The notes: generated from the letters alone by a model not told the origin. Positions 19,401 to 26,452 are shown, numbered from the stretch's first letter. The stretch: DNA of 51,499 bases from an uncultured Rhodanobacteraceae bacterium (GCA_937928755.1 CALEZI010000013.1:1-51499), one strand, 5' to 3'. Made by a program: numbers and translations.

Positions 19401-20093
19401 CCGGCCAGCGTGCCGGGCGCTCCGGTGATTGGCGCGGTCACGCCGGGCAATGCCTCGGCCAGCGTGGCGTTCACCGCACCGGGCAGCAACGGTGGCAGTG
19501 CGATCCTTGGTTATACCGCGAGCTGCACGCCGGGCGCGGCCAGCAGCAGCGGTCCAGCCTCGCCGCTGTTGGTCAACGGCCTCAACAACGGCCAGATCCA
19601 TCACTGCAGCGTGCTTGCCAGCAATGTCATCGGCCACGGACCGGCTTCGGCAAGCGTCGCCGTGATCCCGAGCGCCAGTACCAGTGCCGACTTGTCGATC
19701 AGCAAGAGCAACGGTGTCAGTTACGTCAGCGGCGGCTTGCCGACCACCTATCAGATCGTGGTCAGCAATCCAGGTCCGGCGGGAGCCGCCTCCGCGCGCG
19801 TGACCGACACGCTGGATCCGGTGTTCAGTCTGGCCACCTGGACCTGCACCGGACAAGGCGGCGCGCAGTGCGACGCCGGCGGCAACGGCAATCTCGACAC
19901 CCTCGTGCACCTGCCCCCGGCGTCCAGCGTCAGCATTGAGCTCACCGCCACGGTTGCACCGCTGCCGGAAAACCCGGTCAGCAACATCGCGGCGGTGACG
20001 CCTCCTGTCGGCATCGTCGACGCCAATTTGAACAACAACGTGGCGACCGACGGCCCCGACGTGGTCGGCGTGTTCCGCAGCAGTTTCGAGTGA
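13422..20093 (+). CDS. Giant secreted subtilisin-like protease with RCC1 propeller, Fn3/Ig-like repeats and DUF11 tail
   Basis: The ATG at 13422 gives 2,223 residues with an extended signal peptide (hydrophobic core near residues 27-46). An I9-like propeptide is followed by an S8 peptidase domain with the full triad: D184 (AVIDSGVG), H237 (CGHGTHVAG) and S423 (SGTSMAAPHIAG). Beta-rich segments then lead to one Fn3-like repeat. Seven RCC1 repeats at about 1110-1465 are each marked by H-(S/T/N)-C-A and C-W-G-x-N...GQLGD, enough for a closed seven-blade propeller. Five more Fn3-like repeats, two Ig-like (Big_3-type) repeats and a DUF11 domain follow. The tail VFRSSFE is a degenerate form of the shared C-terminal motif. 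RCC1 blades and Fn3 repeats each carry a cysteine pair, fitting disulphides outside the cytoplasm. It likely acts as a surface-attached or released protease; the substrate is unknown. Confidence 0.93.
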   Translation: MTVQTIRERAPLPGVDGSASKSPRGSLCYALALLAVGLSVFGSAASAIEPGAKTRARLDKAVQVEGSVRVIFSLDPTIKLTDPGTGTKASAQRSEIRARQDDFIASLGLPKSTDSVARFQLAPWLAMEVDAPTLERLYARKDVHHLVEDTVHEPLLQQSVGLIGADDAWAGEYIGTGYAVAVIDSGVGPHPFLDGRIVSEACFSLAGTASQCPGGATSSTAVGSGTACTIPNSSCGHGTHVAGIIAGRNGLGGTLNGVAYGSDIISIKIAHRKTCNGSPCMGFATSNRLLALEHVYTLRSTRNIAAVNMSLGANPQSEICDWDNIFEDTLISQLASNKIATVVATGNARETIGAGQIGTPACISSAISVGATNKAHQLARYSNIATFVDFVAPGSLICSSMVNPRATATTCGAADYFKNSGTSMAAPHIAGVWALMRSRNHGASVADIKSVLKATGIDVDTPVGPIKRVDLAAAIAALTDLTPLANDESVGQLAWNTSSKLRHFYIDVPADRSVLLVTTQGGSGNADIFVRLGSKPTASAFRCSSQGPGNGEECVIVNPEAGRWFIGIRPTVGYSGLNLTATYTRPPRSLLVRSGGELSIPITMVSGPAWGGSTNYLVQDITLGTSGVLSAPLTAPSGRYIFSRWLGCDAVSAVGGSWCEINFERSRNVVAVYAKIARSLRVRSLNVGRVAILGNPESVSGVTESVIGPSYDVTTGQDDVVSLTAPATAYAATFSHWVTTGPFACTSVSGPGNRTCNLTMNQNKVADAVYVNPTFNISVTATGTSNVTLEKITYPFLAPLVGSVVTPHSFVDTSGVIYGFEAPGNAGGRPFSGWTGCDAREEDPGEPLVTPLVAPPKDCQILIDEPRNLVAQYAAGDAVNGLVDEFDPSRWATHSESAACGASSIVISAGSVTLSTAESCGTSVARYTHAGATESGLLSFDYSVTQSAAHGYSASAGTLEGQKWLLADDEPNAGGLSMAVAAGQRVVLELSKTNGVGASTLIVNNLVFRRNLAATVPSAPLIGTAQRGDGEIVVPFTPASNGGSVLLDYTATCGAVSQSGTTSPIVVTGLVNGVTYTCSVVARNVYGTGAPSAPSNAVVPGGVPQSPLMGVATPIRAGGGHSCALDRLGGVYCWGRNGDGQLGDGTLVNRSTPVPVVGLASGVRAIATGGNHSCALTSAGGVVCWGRNEFGQLGDNSVINRPTPVAVTGLAAGIVSVTTAANHSCALTTVGGVKCWGRNSTGQLGDNSTTQRPAPVDVVGLANGIAEVVAGDHHSCARGIGGGVKCWGWNVFGQLGDGSNSDRPAPVDVSGLASGTTALGAGTFHSCAMRTNGAMSCWGRNDFGQLGDGTQSNRNEPVDVIGLGDAATAIGGGSSHTCALVSTGVKCWGLNSSGQLGDGTLTQRSTPAAPIAQTTGALALGAGASHNCALGANGELLCWGGNGQGQLGDGSTDNRFLPVRVQDLEVPAAVAGNASISVVFTPRSAGASPVIDYTVSCGGVSAVGAGSPIVVSGLVNGTTYTCSVVARSALGTSLPSPPSNSVTPRAPSNTSLSGPASSAAASSVTFTATVVGQSPGGSVAFLDGASAISGCAAITLTAGAAQCTTDTLGVGAHNLVAAYSGDAANTPSSSTVLVHNVTVGVPAAPTIGSATPGNAQISVAFVPGANGGSAILDYTATCGGVSQIGAGSPVVVIGLVNGTAYTCTVRARNTVGNSPASAPTGSVTPATVPNAPVIGSASAGDGEVSVSFTPPANNGGSALIDYTATCGAQSSSNPSSPISVGGLANGVAVNCSVVANNAIGSSAPSAASNSVTPRALTSTQLSGPATSNFGSAVELTATVTGSNNAGSAAFKDGAQTIAGCGTVAIVAGVASCSTSQLAVGAHALSAEYSGSAAHAPSVSAPLAHTVAAIAPAAPGNVVATPGNAQISVAFIAGANGGSPILDYTATCGAQSAVGAATPIVVTGLVNGTAYTCTVVARNAIGSSAPSAPSASVTPASVPGAPVIGAVTPGNASASVAFTAPGSNGGSAILGYTASCTPGAASSSGPASPLLVNGLNNGQIHHCSVLASNVIGHGPASASVAVIPSASTSADLSISKSNGVSYVSGGLPTTYQIVVSNPGPAGAASARVTDTLDPVFSLATWTCTGQGGAQCDAGGNGNLDTLVHLPPASSVSIELTATVAPLPENPVSNIAAVTPPVGIVDANLNNNVATDGPDVVGVFRSSFE

Positions 20094-20325
20094 AACCGCA
20101 TCAACCACGAAAGACATTGCATCAATCGGAACAGCCGCTCGATGTAAAACAGGCGCACACTGCCCCTGCGCAATTTCGCGCAAGGCAATGCAGCGACAGG
20201 CTGATACGCGATTGCCTGACCCTGATGCGAACGGGGTCGGAATCGCTGCACCCGCGCATTGAATCCAGCCGGGGTTCCAGCTGCTTTCGGATCGCTTCGA
20301 CCTGTGCTGCTCACTGGGGGAAACC

Positions 20326-20775
20326 ATGAAGATCCGCACAGCACTCACTTTGATGATCGCGATGGGCCTGGCACAACCGGCCTTCGCCCAGCTCAAGCCC
20401 TACGTCGACTACGACGTCAGCACCTCGATCCAGAGCGTGTCCACCGTGCGCGTGCACGCCAACATGATCGACTACTACCTGGAAGGCATTCGCGGCACCT
20501 GGGTGGCGTCCAGCGAAGCCGCGAAGAAACTCGGGCAGATCGAGAGCTACTCGGTGTACGTCAGCGAGTTGCCGCTGAGCGGCGATTTCAACGTGGTGCT
20601 GGTCACACGGGTCAAGAGTGCCGCGGATCTGGAGCCCAGCAAGGAACGCTACGACGCCTTCATGAAAGCCTGGGGCGAGGCCAACGAGAAGCAGACTCAG
20701 GAGACGGTGAAGACCTATCCGAACATCCGCGAGATCACCGGCGAGTACCGGTTGCGCGAGATCACGTTCAAGTAG
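20326..20775 (+). CDS. Small secreted protein of unknown function
   Basis: The ATG at 20326 follows a GGGGGAAA purine stretch. The 149-residue product has a clear signal peptide (ALTLMIAMGLAQPAFA, then QLKPYVDYD). The mature part of about 127 residues is mixed alpha/beta with no cysteines. It contains a VS-T-V-R-V-HANMIDYYLEG stretch near the N-terminus and a charged helix (KAWGEANEKQTQETVKTYPN) near the end. I do not recognise a family, and there is no membrane anchor or catalytic motif. It sits 232 bases downstream of the subtilase on the same strand and lacks the GFE tail, so it is probably periplasmic rather than surface-sorted. Confidence 0.8.
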   Translation: MKIRTALTLMIAMGLAQPAFAQLKPYVDYDVSTSIQSVSTVRVHANMIDYYLEGIRGTWVASSEAAKKLGQIESYSVYVSELPLSGDFNVVLVTRVKSAADLEPSKERYDAFMKAWGEANEKQTQETVKTYPNIREITGEYRLREITFK

Positions 20776-20839
20776 GTTCCAGCGAACCTGTTAACGCCCG
20801 GGCCGCCCCTGGCGATCCGTGTATTCGCGCAGCGAACCG

Positions 20840-20893
20840 GTGGGAGCGGGTTAATCCCGCGATAGCTCTCGCGGAGTAAATCCGCTCCCACAC
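20840..20893. repeat. REP-like hairpin, GGAGCGGGTTAATCC type
   Basis: Outer arms GTGGGAGCGG and CCGCTCCCAC enclose an inner CCGCGATAGCTCTCGCGG palindrome. A close copy lies at 21141-21189, on the other side of the composite element. Confidence 0.7.
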
Positions 20894-20929
20894 CGTTTGT
20901 TCGCGCAGCAAGGGGAGCCACTGGCGCAC

Positions 20930-21141
20930 GGCTTCGGTGCGCACCTTCGCGCATCAAACCGTCGGCGATATCGGAGTCTGCTTTTTGTCCGCAAAGGTCG
21001 CAAAGAACGCAAAGAGAGCAGGCGACGGTATTTGTGCAAAGGTCGGATTTCCCCTGCCGCATCACGTGCCGGTCTTGCTCTTCTTTGCGTCCTTTGCGGA
21101 CAAATGATCTTGTTTCAGTCACTTACGGTATGTTTGGAGAC
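20930..21141 (+). repeat. Composite interspersed element (leader + CGCAAAG hairpin + tail), copy 1
   Basis: The core at 20984-21104 is a long inverted repeat with arms starting TTTGTCCGCAAAGG and ending CCTTTGCGGACAAA, including CGCAAAGAACGCAAAG. A leader before it (about 20937-20983) and a tail after it (21105-21141) align with the corresponding parts of the copies at 32033 and 33664 (the latter inverted). Confidence 0.75.
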
Positions 21142-21189
21142 AGCGGGTACATCCCGCGATAGCTCTCGCGGAGTCAATCCGCTCCCACA
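21141..21189. repeat. REP-like hairpin, second copy flanking the composite element
   Basis: It has the same CCGCGATAGCTCTCGCGG inner palindrome and CCGCTCCCAC right arm as 20840-20893; the left arm is shortened. Confidence 0.65.
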
Positions 21190-21294
21190 TGAAAATCGAA
21201 GCTTTACGGCATGAGAGCGAACTTTTCCCGCGAACTCTGGTGGCCAGAGATCGCGGCACGAGGTCGCTCCCAGCGGCGTTTGCCGGTCACGGCA

Positions 21295-21534
21295 TCAGTC
21301 GCCGCCTCCACCATCACCACCGCCGCCATCTCCGGCATCACCTTCGTTGCGGTCATGGTCGGAATTGCGGTTTCCACGTCCGCCGCCGCCGGCAACGCGT
21401 CCGGCTGGCGCGTCGAAGATGTCCTCGGGGGCTTCGAACTCGGTGCGCTCGCCGCGCCGATGCTTGCGCCGCAGTTACCACACCATCAGCACGATCAAGG
21501 TCACGATCAGCAGGATTGCCAGCCACGTTTCCAT
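21295..21534 (-). pseudogene. Small single-TM, glycine-tailed membrane protein interrupted by an in-frame TAA
   Basis: The ATG at 21534 has a strong AAGGAG seven bases upstream and encodes METWLAILLIVTLIVLMVW, a membrane helix, then TAA at 21477-21475. The same frame continues 59 more codons to TGA at 21297-21295. The continuation reads as a sensible cytoplasmic tail: a basic stop-transfer LRRKHRRGER, an acidic EFEAPEDIFDAPAG, then a Gly/Asp-rich end. About 26 of its first 31 codons end in G or C, like the genes around it. The simplest reading is a recent nonsense mutation in a 79-residue protein. A functional 19-residue membrane peptide, stop readthrough or a sequencing error remain possible. 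It lies downstream of the metalloprotease on the same strand. Confidence 0.5.
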
Positions 21535-21816
21535 GCGACTACTCCTTGGTGGATTCGTCGCGATCAGCGTATGGCGGAAACATTGCCGGAATATGACGGC
21601 GTCATCGAAGTGTCATTCGCCGATTCGGCTTGTCGTGTGGGCTGCTCCACGAACCTCCGACCTTTCATCACAGCCCGCTCCGCAGCCGGTGTCCGCATTC
21701 ACACGTCACGGTCTCGCCGCTGAATGATTGCGCGATGAAGCGCTCTACTGAAGCCTGCACCCGGGTTTCGACACGTTCGGGGCGGACGGAATCTCGACAA
21801 CGCCACCGCATTGAGG

Positions 21817-22782
21817 CTACGGCGTCTCGAAGCCGCTGGCGAAGAGCCGATTGTTGTTCGGAAGGCCGACGTCAGCGAGCGTTGCCAGATCGAGCGCCGA
21901 GATGTCGTAGCGGGTGCCGCGAAAAATCACGACGCCGTTCATCAGTTGCCCGAGCAGCCCGGGTGGCGGCGATCCGCGCCGCATGAAGTCCGGCAGGTCC
22001 GCAGACACCAGATCGTCGCAGACCAGGTGGGGTACCGGCGCACCGTTGCGCCATTCGACCTTGCGTGGCGCCGGGAAGCGCGCTTGCAGCGGCTTGCTGC
22101 TGTTGCCCCAATGCATGATGTTTCCAGTGGTCAGATCCGGCGCGCTGCCCCAGGTCGAAACCGCCGCCGGTCCCTGGAACAAGGTCGGCGTACCCGGTTG
22201 CATCCATCGGTCGAACGGTGACCAGAAGGTGGCGGGTGGCACGCCCTGGCCATTGGCCCAGCCGTTGTAGGCGATGGCGTGGCCGAATTCGTGCAGGAAC
22301 ACACCCATGGCATCGGTGCGGTCGATCGGCACCGGCGCGATCCGGGCAAAAGGATCGGGATCGAACCACAGTTCATTGCGCAGGTAAGTCAGACCGAAGT
22401 TGAACTGCGCATCCGCCTCGGCAGGATCGGGATCGATTCCGGTACGCAGTTCGTGGGCAACGCCCTGCTCGAAGGTGTCGCGGCCGTTGATGATGCCGAC
22501 GAAAACCGTGGTCAGGCTGGCGCCATTGGCGGTACTGATCGGCGCAATGCCGATCTGCACTTCGATGTTGCGTGGGCCGCTGACGCCGAGCATCTGGCCC
22601 CAGCGGAAGCCGGCAGCCTGGGCATGGCTGGTTATTTGTGCACGCTCGGGATTGGTGAGCACCGCGGCGGACGCGTCGAAGCTCACTGTGACAGCAACCT
22701 GTGCCGAAACGGAAATCGGCACCCAGATCAGCAAGGCGATCAGCAATCGCGCGGCTGGCAGAACTCCAGACAGGGTATTCAT
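21817..22782 (-). CDS. Secreted zinc metalloprotease with HEFGH motif and C-terminal GFE motif
   Basis: The ATG at 22782 places a signal peptide at the N-terminus (ARLLIALLIWVPISVSAQ); an upstream in-frame ATG at 22839 would bury it. The 321-residue protein has a gluzincin/metzincin-like HEFGH zinc site at residues 164-168 (MGVFLHEFGHAIAYNG), with zinc ligands H164 and H168 and general base E165. A following N-I-M-H-W segment may supply a structural Met or a ligand. Near the C-terminus a conserved ISALDLATLADVGL segment precedes the tail RLFASGFETP, which carries the shared F-x-x-G-F-E signature. It resembles predicted metalloproteases of secreted NF038122 type, by recall only. The likely location is extracellular or outer surface; the substrate is unknown. 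Confidence 0.85.
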   Translation of the reverse strand: MNTLSGVLPAARLLIALLIWVPISVSAQVAVTVSFDASAAVLTNPERAQITSHAQAAGFRWGQMLGVSGPRNIEVQIGIAPISTANGASLTTVFVGIINGRDTFEQGVAHELRTGIDPDPAEADAQFNFGLTYLRNELWFDPDPFARIAPVPIDRTDAMGVFLHEFGHAIAYNGWANGQGVPPATFWSPFDRWMQPGTPTLFQGPAAVSTWGSAPDLTTGNIMHWGNSSKPLQARFPAPRKVEWRNGAPVPHLVCDDLVSADLPDFMRRGSPPPGLLGQLMNGVVIFRGTRYDISALDLATLADVGLPNNNRLFASGFETP

Positions 22783-22984
22783 GTGGCCTGGCCCGATGCA
22801 GGGAACGGTCGACGGCGAGCGATGCCCGTGGCGCACCAAGTGTACGCGCGCTGGCGCGGCCTGGCGTCAAGGTTTTCTCGCCAACCGACCGGCGGCGCCT
22901 GTCGCCGGCGGACTGCGGCGATGGCTTTGCTGCGCGGTAGCCGCGTGAAAGCCGTCAGATCACATGCGCAGCGCGCCGCAACGG

Positions 22985-24928
22985 TTACGGCGAGCTGTCA
23001 GCCAGCGCCGTCGGACACGCCACCGGTGCCGGCCCGGCCTGATCGGCGAGACCCGGAATCAAGGCGGACAGCCGCGCCGGGCTGCCGTCGATGCGCCAGT
23101 CGTAGAGCACGGCGAATGCCATCACGCGCGCGATGTACTCGCGGGTCTCCTTGTAGGGCACGGTCTCGACCCACAGGTCCCAGGGTGGCAAGGGCGGCGC
23201 CAGCCAGCGCTTCACGGCGCCAATGCCGGCGTTGTAGGCGCCGGTCGCCAGCAATGCATTGCCGTCGAGATCGGCGACACGGCGACTGAGGTAGGTGGTT
23301 CCCAGGCGGATGTTGTGCGCGGGATCGGTCAGCGGGTCGACGCGCACACCGAGTGACTTGGCGACCGCGGCGGCGGTCGCCGGCATCAACTGCATCAAGC
23401 CGCGAGCCCCCACCGGGGAACGCGCATTGGCGTTCCACGCACTTTCGGCGCGGATCAGCCCGTAGACCCAATGCACCGGCAGTCCGGTGGTCTTCGACTC
23501 GCGCGCCACGGCGTCGTTGTGCAGCAACGGGAAGCGCGCCTCGTACTGGCGGATCAGCGTTTCGCCGCTCATGGTGAAGATCGCCCATTCGTGCAGGCCT
23601 TCGCGACTGGCGATCAGCCCGGCCTCGCGGCGCAGTTCGGGCGACAGTTGCGGCAACTGCCAGAACCACTCGGTGCGCGCACGGTCGATGTCGCCGATGG
23701 CGTACCACTCGAGTGCGCGCTGCACACCGCCCAGATTGAGCACGGCCAGCGCCAGATCGGTGGTCAGCAGACTGCTCGCGGGGCAGATCGCATAGGCGCC
23801 GCCGATGCGGTCGGCGGCCAGGAATCCATGGAAATTGGCCTCGTTCGCGGCAGCGGCGAAAAAAGGCTGCGCCTCGTCGGCGCGGTCGAGCAATTCCAGC
23901 ACCCGCCCCTGCGTATAGCGCCAGCGACTCTGACTGCCCAGCGCTGGCGACATTCCTTCCAGCGCGGCCAGCGTTGCCTGGTATTCCAGTCGGCGCAGGT
24001 GATAGCGCACCTGCCATTCGCGCAGGTTGTCGTCGAAAGCCGCAGCGGGAACACGGGCGAGCAGGCGCAGCGCTTCGGGCAGGCGTTCGACCGCAGCGTA
24101 ACGAGCGATCTCGGCCTCGATGCGCGCCTTGTCGGCGGCGCTGAACGGCAGGCGCCGGGCCAGCGTCTGATAACTCGTTTCCGCTGCCAGCGCACTCTTG
24201 CGCGCCGACCTCGCCAAGGCCACCGAGGCCGCGGTCGCGCTGGCAGCATTCGCCGGCCAGCGTGCGGCCTGGTTGACCGCCGCAGCGGGTTGGGCATGGG
24301 CAAGGATGCGCCGCTGCATTGCCTCGCGCTGCGCTTTGGGCAACTCCTGACTCAACACCTGCGCCAGTTCGATCTGGCCGGCGGCGAGGGCGCTGTCGAT
24401 TCGCGCGTCGACCCGCTGCGGCGTCAACTGGCCGGCGGCACGCAGATGCCCCAGCACCGGCCGGCAACCTGGGCGCTCCTTGTCGAGTGCGTCGAACAGC
24501 GCCAATGCCTCGGCGGTGGCGTCGCCGGCAAGCTTGCGCGCGCGTCGTGCCGTCCATGCGTGACAACGCAGTTCGACGCTCGCCAGTTGCTCGACATACA
24601 ACTTGAGGAATTCCTCGTGGCGCCCGCTGCGGCCATAACGCTCCAGCACCTGGGTACGCAGACGGTGCCCTGGCAGGCTGTCGCCGTAATCGCGCAGGAA
24701 TTGCTCGATCTCCTTGAACGGCGCCTGGTCCGGGATTCGACGCAAGCGTTCGTACGGCAGGTACGGGTACAGGGGATAATCCCTCAGCTCGCGTGTGCGC
24801 GAGGCCACATCCACACCGTTCTGCGCCAACCGCCACGCCGCCTGGAACTGCTGCCGTTGCGGCGCCAGGTCGGCAGCGGGCAGGGCGAACGCCGCGAACA
24901 CGAGTAACAACAAGCTCAGGCGTGGCAC
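22985..24928 (-). CDS. slt: Soluble lytic murein transglycosylase (Slt70 family)
   Basis: The chosen start is GTG at 24928, with GGAG seven bases upstream and a signal peptide directly after (LSLLLLVFAAFALPAADLAP). The 647-residue length matches the Slt70 family (about 645 in E. coli). The long N-terminal part is an alpha-superhelical U/L-domain. The C-terminal lysozyme-like domain has the catalytic Glu at E495 in LIRAESAWN, then GARGLMQLMP and the GAYNAG motif. It cleaves the MurNAc-GlcNAc bond in periplasmic peptidoglycan with 1,6-anhydro product formation during wall turnover. It is divergent from the TauE/SafE gene, and about 140 bases between the two starts must hold both promoters. Confidence 0.95.
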   Translation of the reverse strand: MPRLSLLLLVFAAFALPAADLAPQRQQFQAAWRLAQNGVDVASRTRELRDYPLYPYLPYERLRRIPDQAPFKEIEQFLRDYGDSLPGHRLRTQVLERYGRSGRHEEFLKLYVEQLASVELRCHAWTARRARKLAGDATAEALALFDALDKERPGCRPVLGHLRAAGQLTPQRVDARIDSALAAGQIELAQVLSQELPKAQREAMQRRILAHAQPAAAVNQAARWPANAASATAASVALARSARKSALAAETSYQTLARRLPFSAADKARIEAEIARYAAVERLPEALRLLARVPAAAFDDNLREWQVRYHLRRLEYQATLAALEGMSPALGSQSRWRYTQGRVLELLDRADEAQPFFAAAANEANFHGFLAADRIGGAYAICPASSLLTTDLALAVLNLGGVQRALEWYAIGDIDRARTEWFWQLPQLSPELRREAGLIASREGLHEWAIFTMSGETLIRQYEARFPLLHNDAVARESKTTGLPVHWVYGLIRAESAWNANARSPVGARGLMQLMPATAAAVAKSLGVRVDPLTDPAHNIRLGTTYLSRRVADLDGNALLATGAYNAGIGAVKRWLAPPLPPWDLWVETVPYKETREYIARVMAFAVLYDWRIDGSPARLSALIPGLADQAGPAPVACPTALADSSP

Positions 24929-25066
24929 GATGCGGCTCCGGGTAATGACGGTGGTGCACCGGTCGGCTGTCTCTGCTGCGGCTGACAAACGATGCTTTAC
25001 CGTCAATTGTACAAGGGCTTGTCGGACATACCTGAGACTTTGCCTGAACAGGAGTGGTGGTTTTTC

Positions 25067-25870
25067 ATGCTGGAAACGATGACCCTGATGCTGATCGGCG
25101 CACTCGCCGGCGTGATGGCCGGGCTGCTTGGCGTCGGCGGTGGCCTGATCGTGGTGCCGGCGCTCGCCTTCTGGCTGCCGAGCAAAGGCATTGCGCCCGC
25201 CGATGCGCTGCACGTATCGGTCGCCACCTCGCTGGCCAGCATCTGCGTGACCGCCAGTGCCAGCGCGTGGTCGCACTTTCGCCGCGGCGGCGTGGATTCG
25301 AGTGCGCTGGCGTGGCTGACGCCCGGGCTGTTGCTCGGCAGCGGCTGTGGCGCCTTGCTGGTTGCCGGCATTCCGGGCACTGCGCTGACTCTGTTCGTTG
25401 CCACCTTCTGCGTGTTCGCGGCCTGGCAGATGGGTCGCCCGCAGCCGGGCAATACCACGCCTCAAGGCGCATTGCCGGGCCACTGGCTGGCACCCGGCGG
25501 CCTGGTGATCGGCGCGGTATCGGCCGCCGTCGGCATCGGCGGCGGCTCGCTCACGGTGCCGTTGTTGTACCGGCTCGGTGCACCACTACGGGCTGCCATC
25601 GGCACCTCGTCGGCCGCCGGACTGCCGATTGCGATGGCCGGCACGCTTGGCTACATGCTGGCGGATACGCCGGCTGCATTGTCGCGCTGGGCGGTCGGCC
25701 TGGTCGACTTCAAGCTCGCGCTGGCGATCGGCAGCCTGAGCGTGCTGACCGCACCGATCGGCGCCGCGCTGGCGCACCGCTGGCCGGTGGCGCGGCTGCG
25801 GCGCGTTTTCGCGTTCTGGCTGCTGCTGGTTGCGGCGCTGTTGCTGGGGCGGCTGTTGCGGGGCGGGTGA
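25067..25870 (+). CDS. TauE/SafE family sulfite/organosulfonate exporter-like permease
   Basis: The 268-residue product from ATG 25067 is a polytopic membrane protein with about eight hydrophobic segments. It carries the duplicated signature of the family, GxGGGxxxVP, once in each half (LLGVGGGLIVVPAL and VGIGGGSLTVPLL). An AGGAG lies 12 bases upstream. An ATG at 24992 in frame would add a hydrophilic leader containing two Trp and is less likely. TauE/SafE proteins move sulfite, sulfonates or related anions across the inner membrane; the substrate cannot be told from sequence. No sulfur-metabolism genes adjoin it. Confidence 0.9.
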   Translation: MLETMTLMLIGALAGVMAGLLGVGGGLIVVPALAFWLPSKGIAPADALHVSVATSLASICVTASASAWSHFRRGGVDSSALAWLTPGLLLGSGCGALLVAGIPGTALTLFVATFCVFAAWQMGRPQPGNTTPQGALPGHWLAPGGLVIGAVSAAVGIGGGSLTVPLLYRLGAPLRAAIGTSSAAGLPIAMAGTLGYMLADTPAALSRWAVGLVDFKLALAIGSLSVLTAPIGAALAHRWPVARLRRVFAFWLLLVAALLLGRLLRGG

Positions 25871-25914
25871 AACGGGGCACGGGGCACGCGAAAGGCTCGC
25901 ACGGAGGCGTGCAC

Positions 25915-26056
25915 TTGGTGGGTCCAGACTTGTCTGGACGCTCTCCCAGCCATCAAATCGAGAAGCGTCCAGACAAGTCTGGACCCACCAAGAACAAGAG
26001 CGTGCGGGGCAAGCCCGAACCGTGCAAGGTGCGCCCAGACAAGTCTGGACCCACCA
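25915..26056. repeat. GTCCAGAC hairpin element plus a half copy
   Basis: A hairpin at 25915-25991 has arms TTGGTGGGTCCAGAC/GTCTGGACCCACCAA; each arm also contains a small palindrome GTCCAGAC-TT-GTCTGGAC. A single-arm copy follows at 26034-26056. The pair lies between the convergent TauE/SafE gene and the small membrane protein gene. A related full hairpin is at 29027-29101. Confidence 0.8.
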
Positions 26057-26079
26057 GGATCAAGAGCGCGCGGCAGCGC

Positions 26080-26358
26080 TCAAAACTGCGCCATCGCCGC
26101 CTTGCACAGCGCGCCGTCGCGATCGTCCTTGCAGGCTGCGCGCATGGCTTCGCAGGCCGCAGTGCCCATCGCCTTGCCCATGCCCTTGACCGCATCGGCC
26201 ATGGCCTTCTCGACATCGCTGCCGCCGCCGGAAACCGACTTGTCCATGCCCTCGGCGACTTTGTCCAGGCACTTCTGATAAGCGACTTCGACCGGATCGC
26301 GGGTGAACCACCAGATCGCCAGCCCCGCGGCGATCAGGAAAACCAGCAGTTTGCCCAT
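26080..26358 (-). CDS. Small membrane-anchored protein of unknown function
   Basis: The ATG at 26358 has AAGGAG at ideal spacing. The 92-residue product starts with a membrane segment (KLLVFLIAAGLAIWWFT). A hydrophilic helical domain with four cysteines follows (C-x near residue 30, C-E-A-M-R-A-A-C, and one near the C-terminus), plus a Gly/Met/Ala-rich stretch (VKGMGKAMGTA). The arrangement suggests an N-terminally anchored periplasmic domain with two possible disulphides. I do not recognise a family. The gene is 94 bases downstream of tilS on the same strand and may be its transcriptional neighbour. Confidence 0.75.
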   Translation of the reverse strand: MGKLLVFLIAAGLAIWWFTRDPVEVAYQKCLDKVAEGMDKSVSGGGSDVEKAMADAVKGMGKAMGTAACEAMRAACKDDRDGALCKAAMAQF

Positions 26359-26452
26359 GTGCGACGCTCCTTGATGGTCAGGGCGGAATCGTAGCAAAAG
26401 ACGCCGCCGTGATCGCTGGGACTGCACGGCGATGCGGCGCTGGGCGCGGACG

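Larger units (their letters stand above)
20776..21294. other. Repeat-rich intergenic region
   Basis: About 520 bases without a convincing gene. It holds two REP-like hairpins (20840-20893 and 21141-21189) flanking a composite element built around the CGCAAAG hairpin. Open frames across it are translations of the repeats. Confidence 0.7.

Noticed and set aside
18747..20396. Long minus-strand frame of about 550 codons opposite the subtilase repeats
   Set aside because: It is a GC-rich shadow of the Fn3/Ig repeats, with Arg/Ala/Gly-rich low-complexity sequence and no domain.
21211..21723. Plus-strand frame of 170 codons in the repeat-rich gap
   Set aside because: It runs antisense to the small membrane protein, its composition is not protein-like, and the minus strand has the better ribosome binding site and codon pattern.
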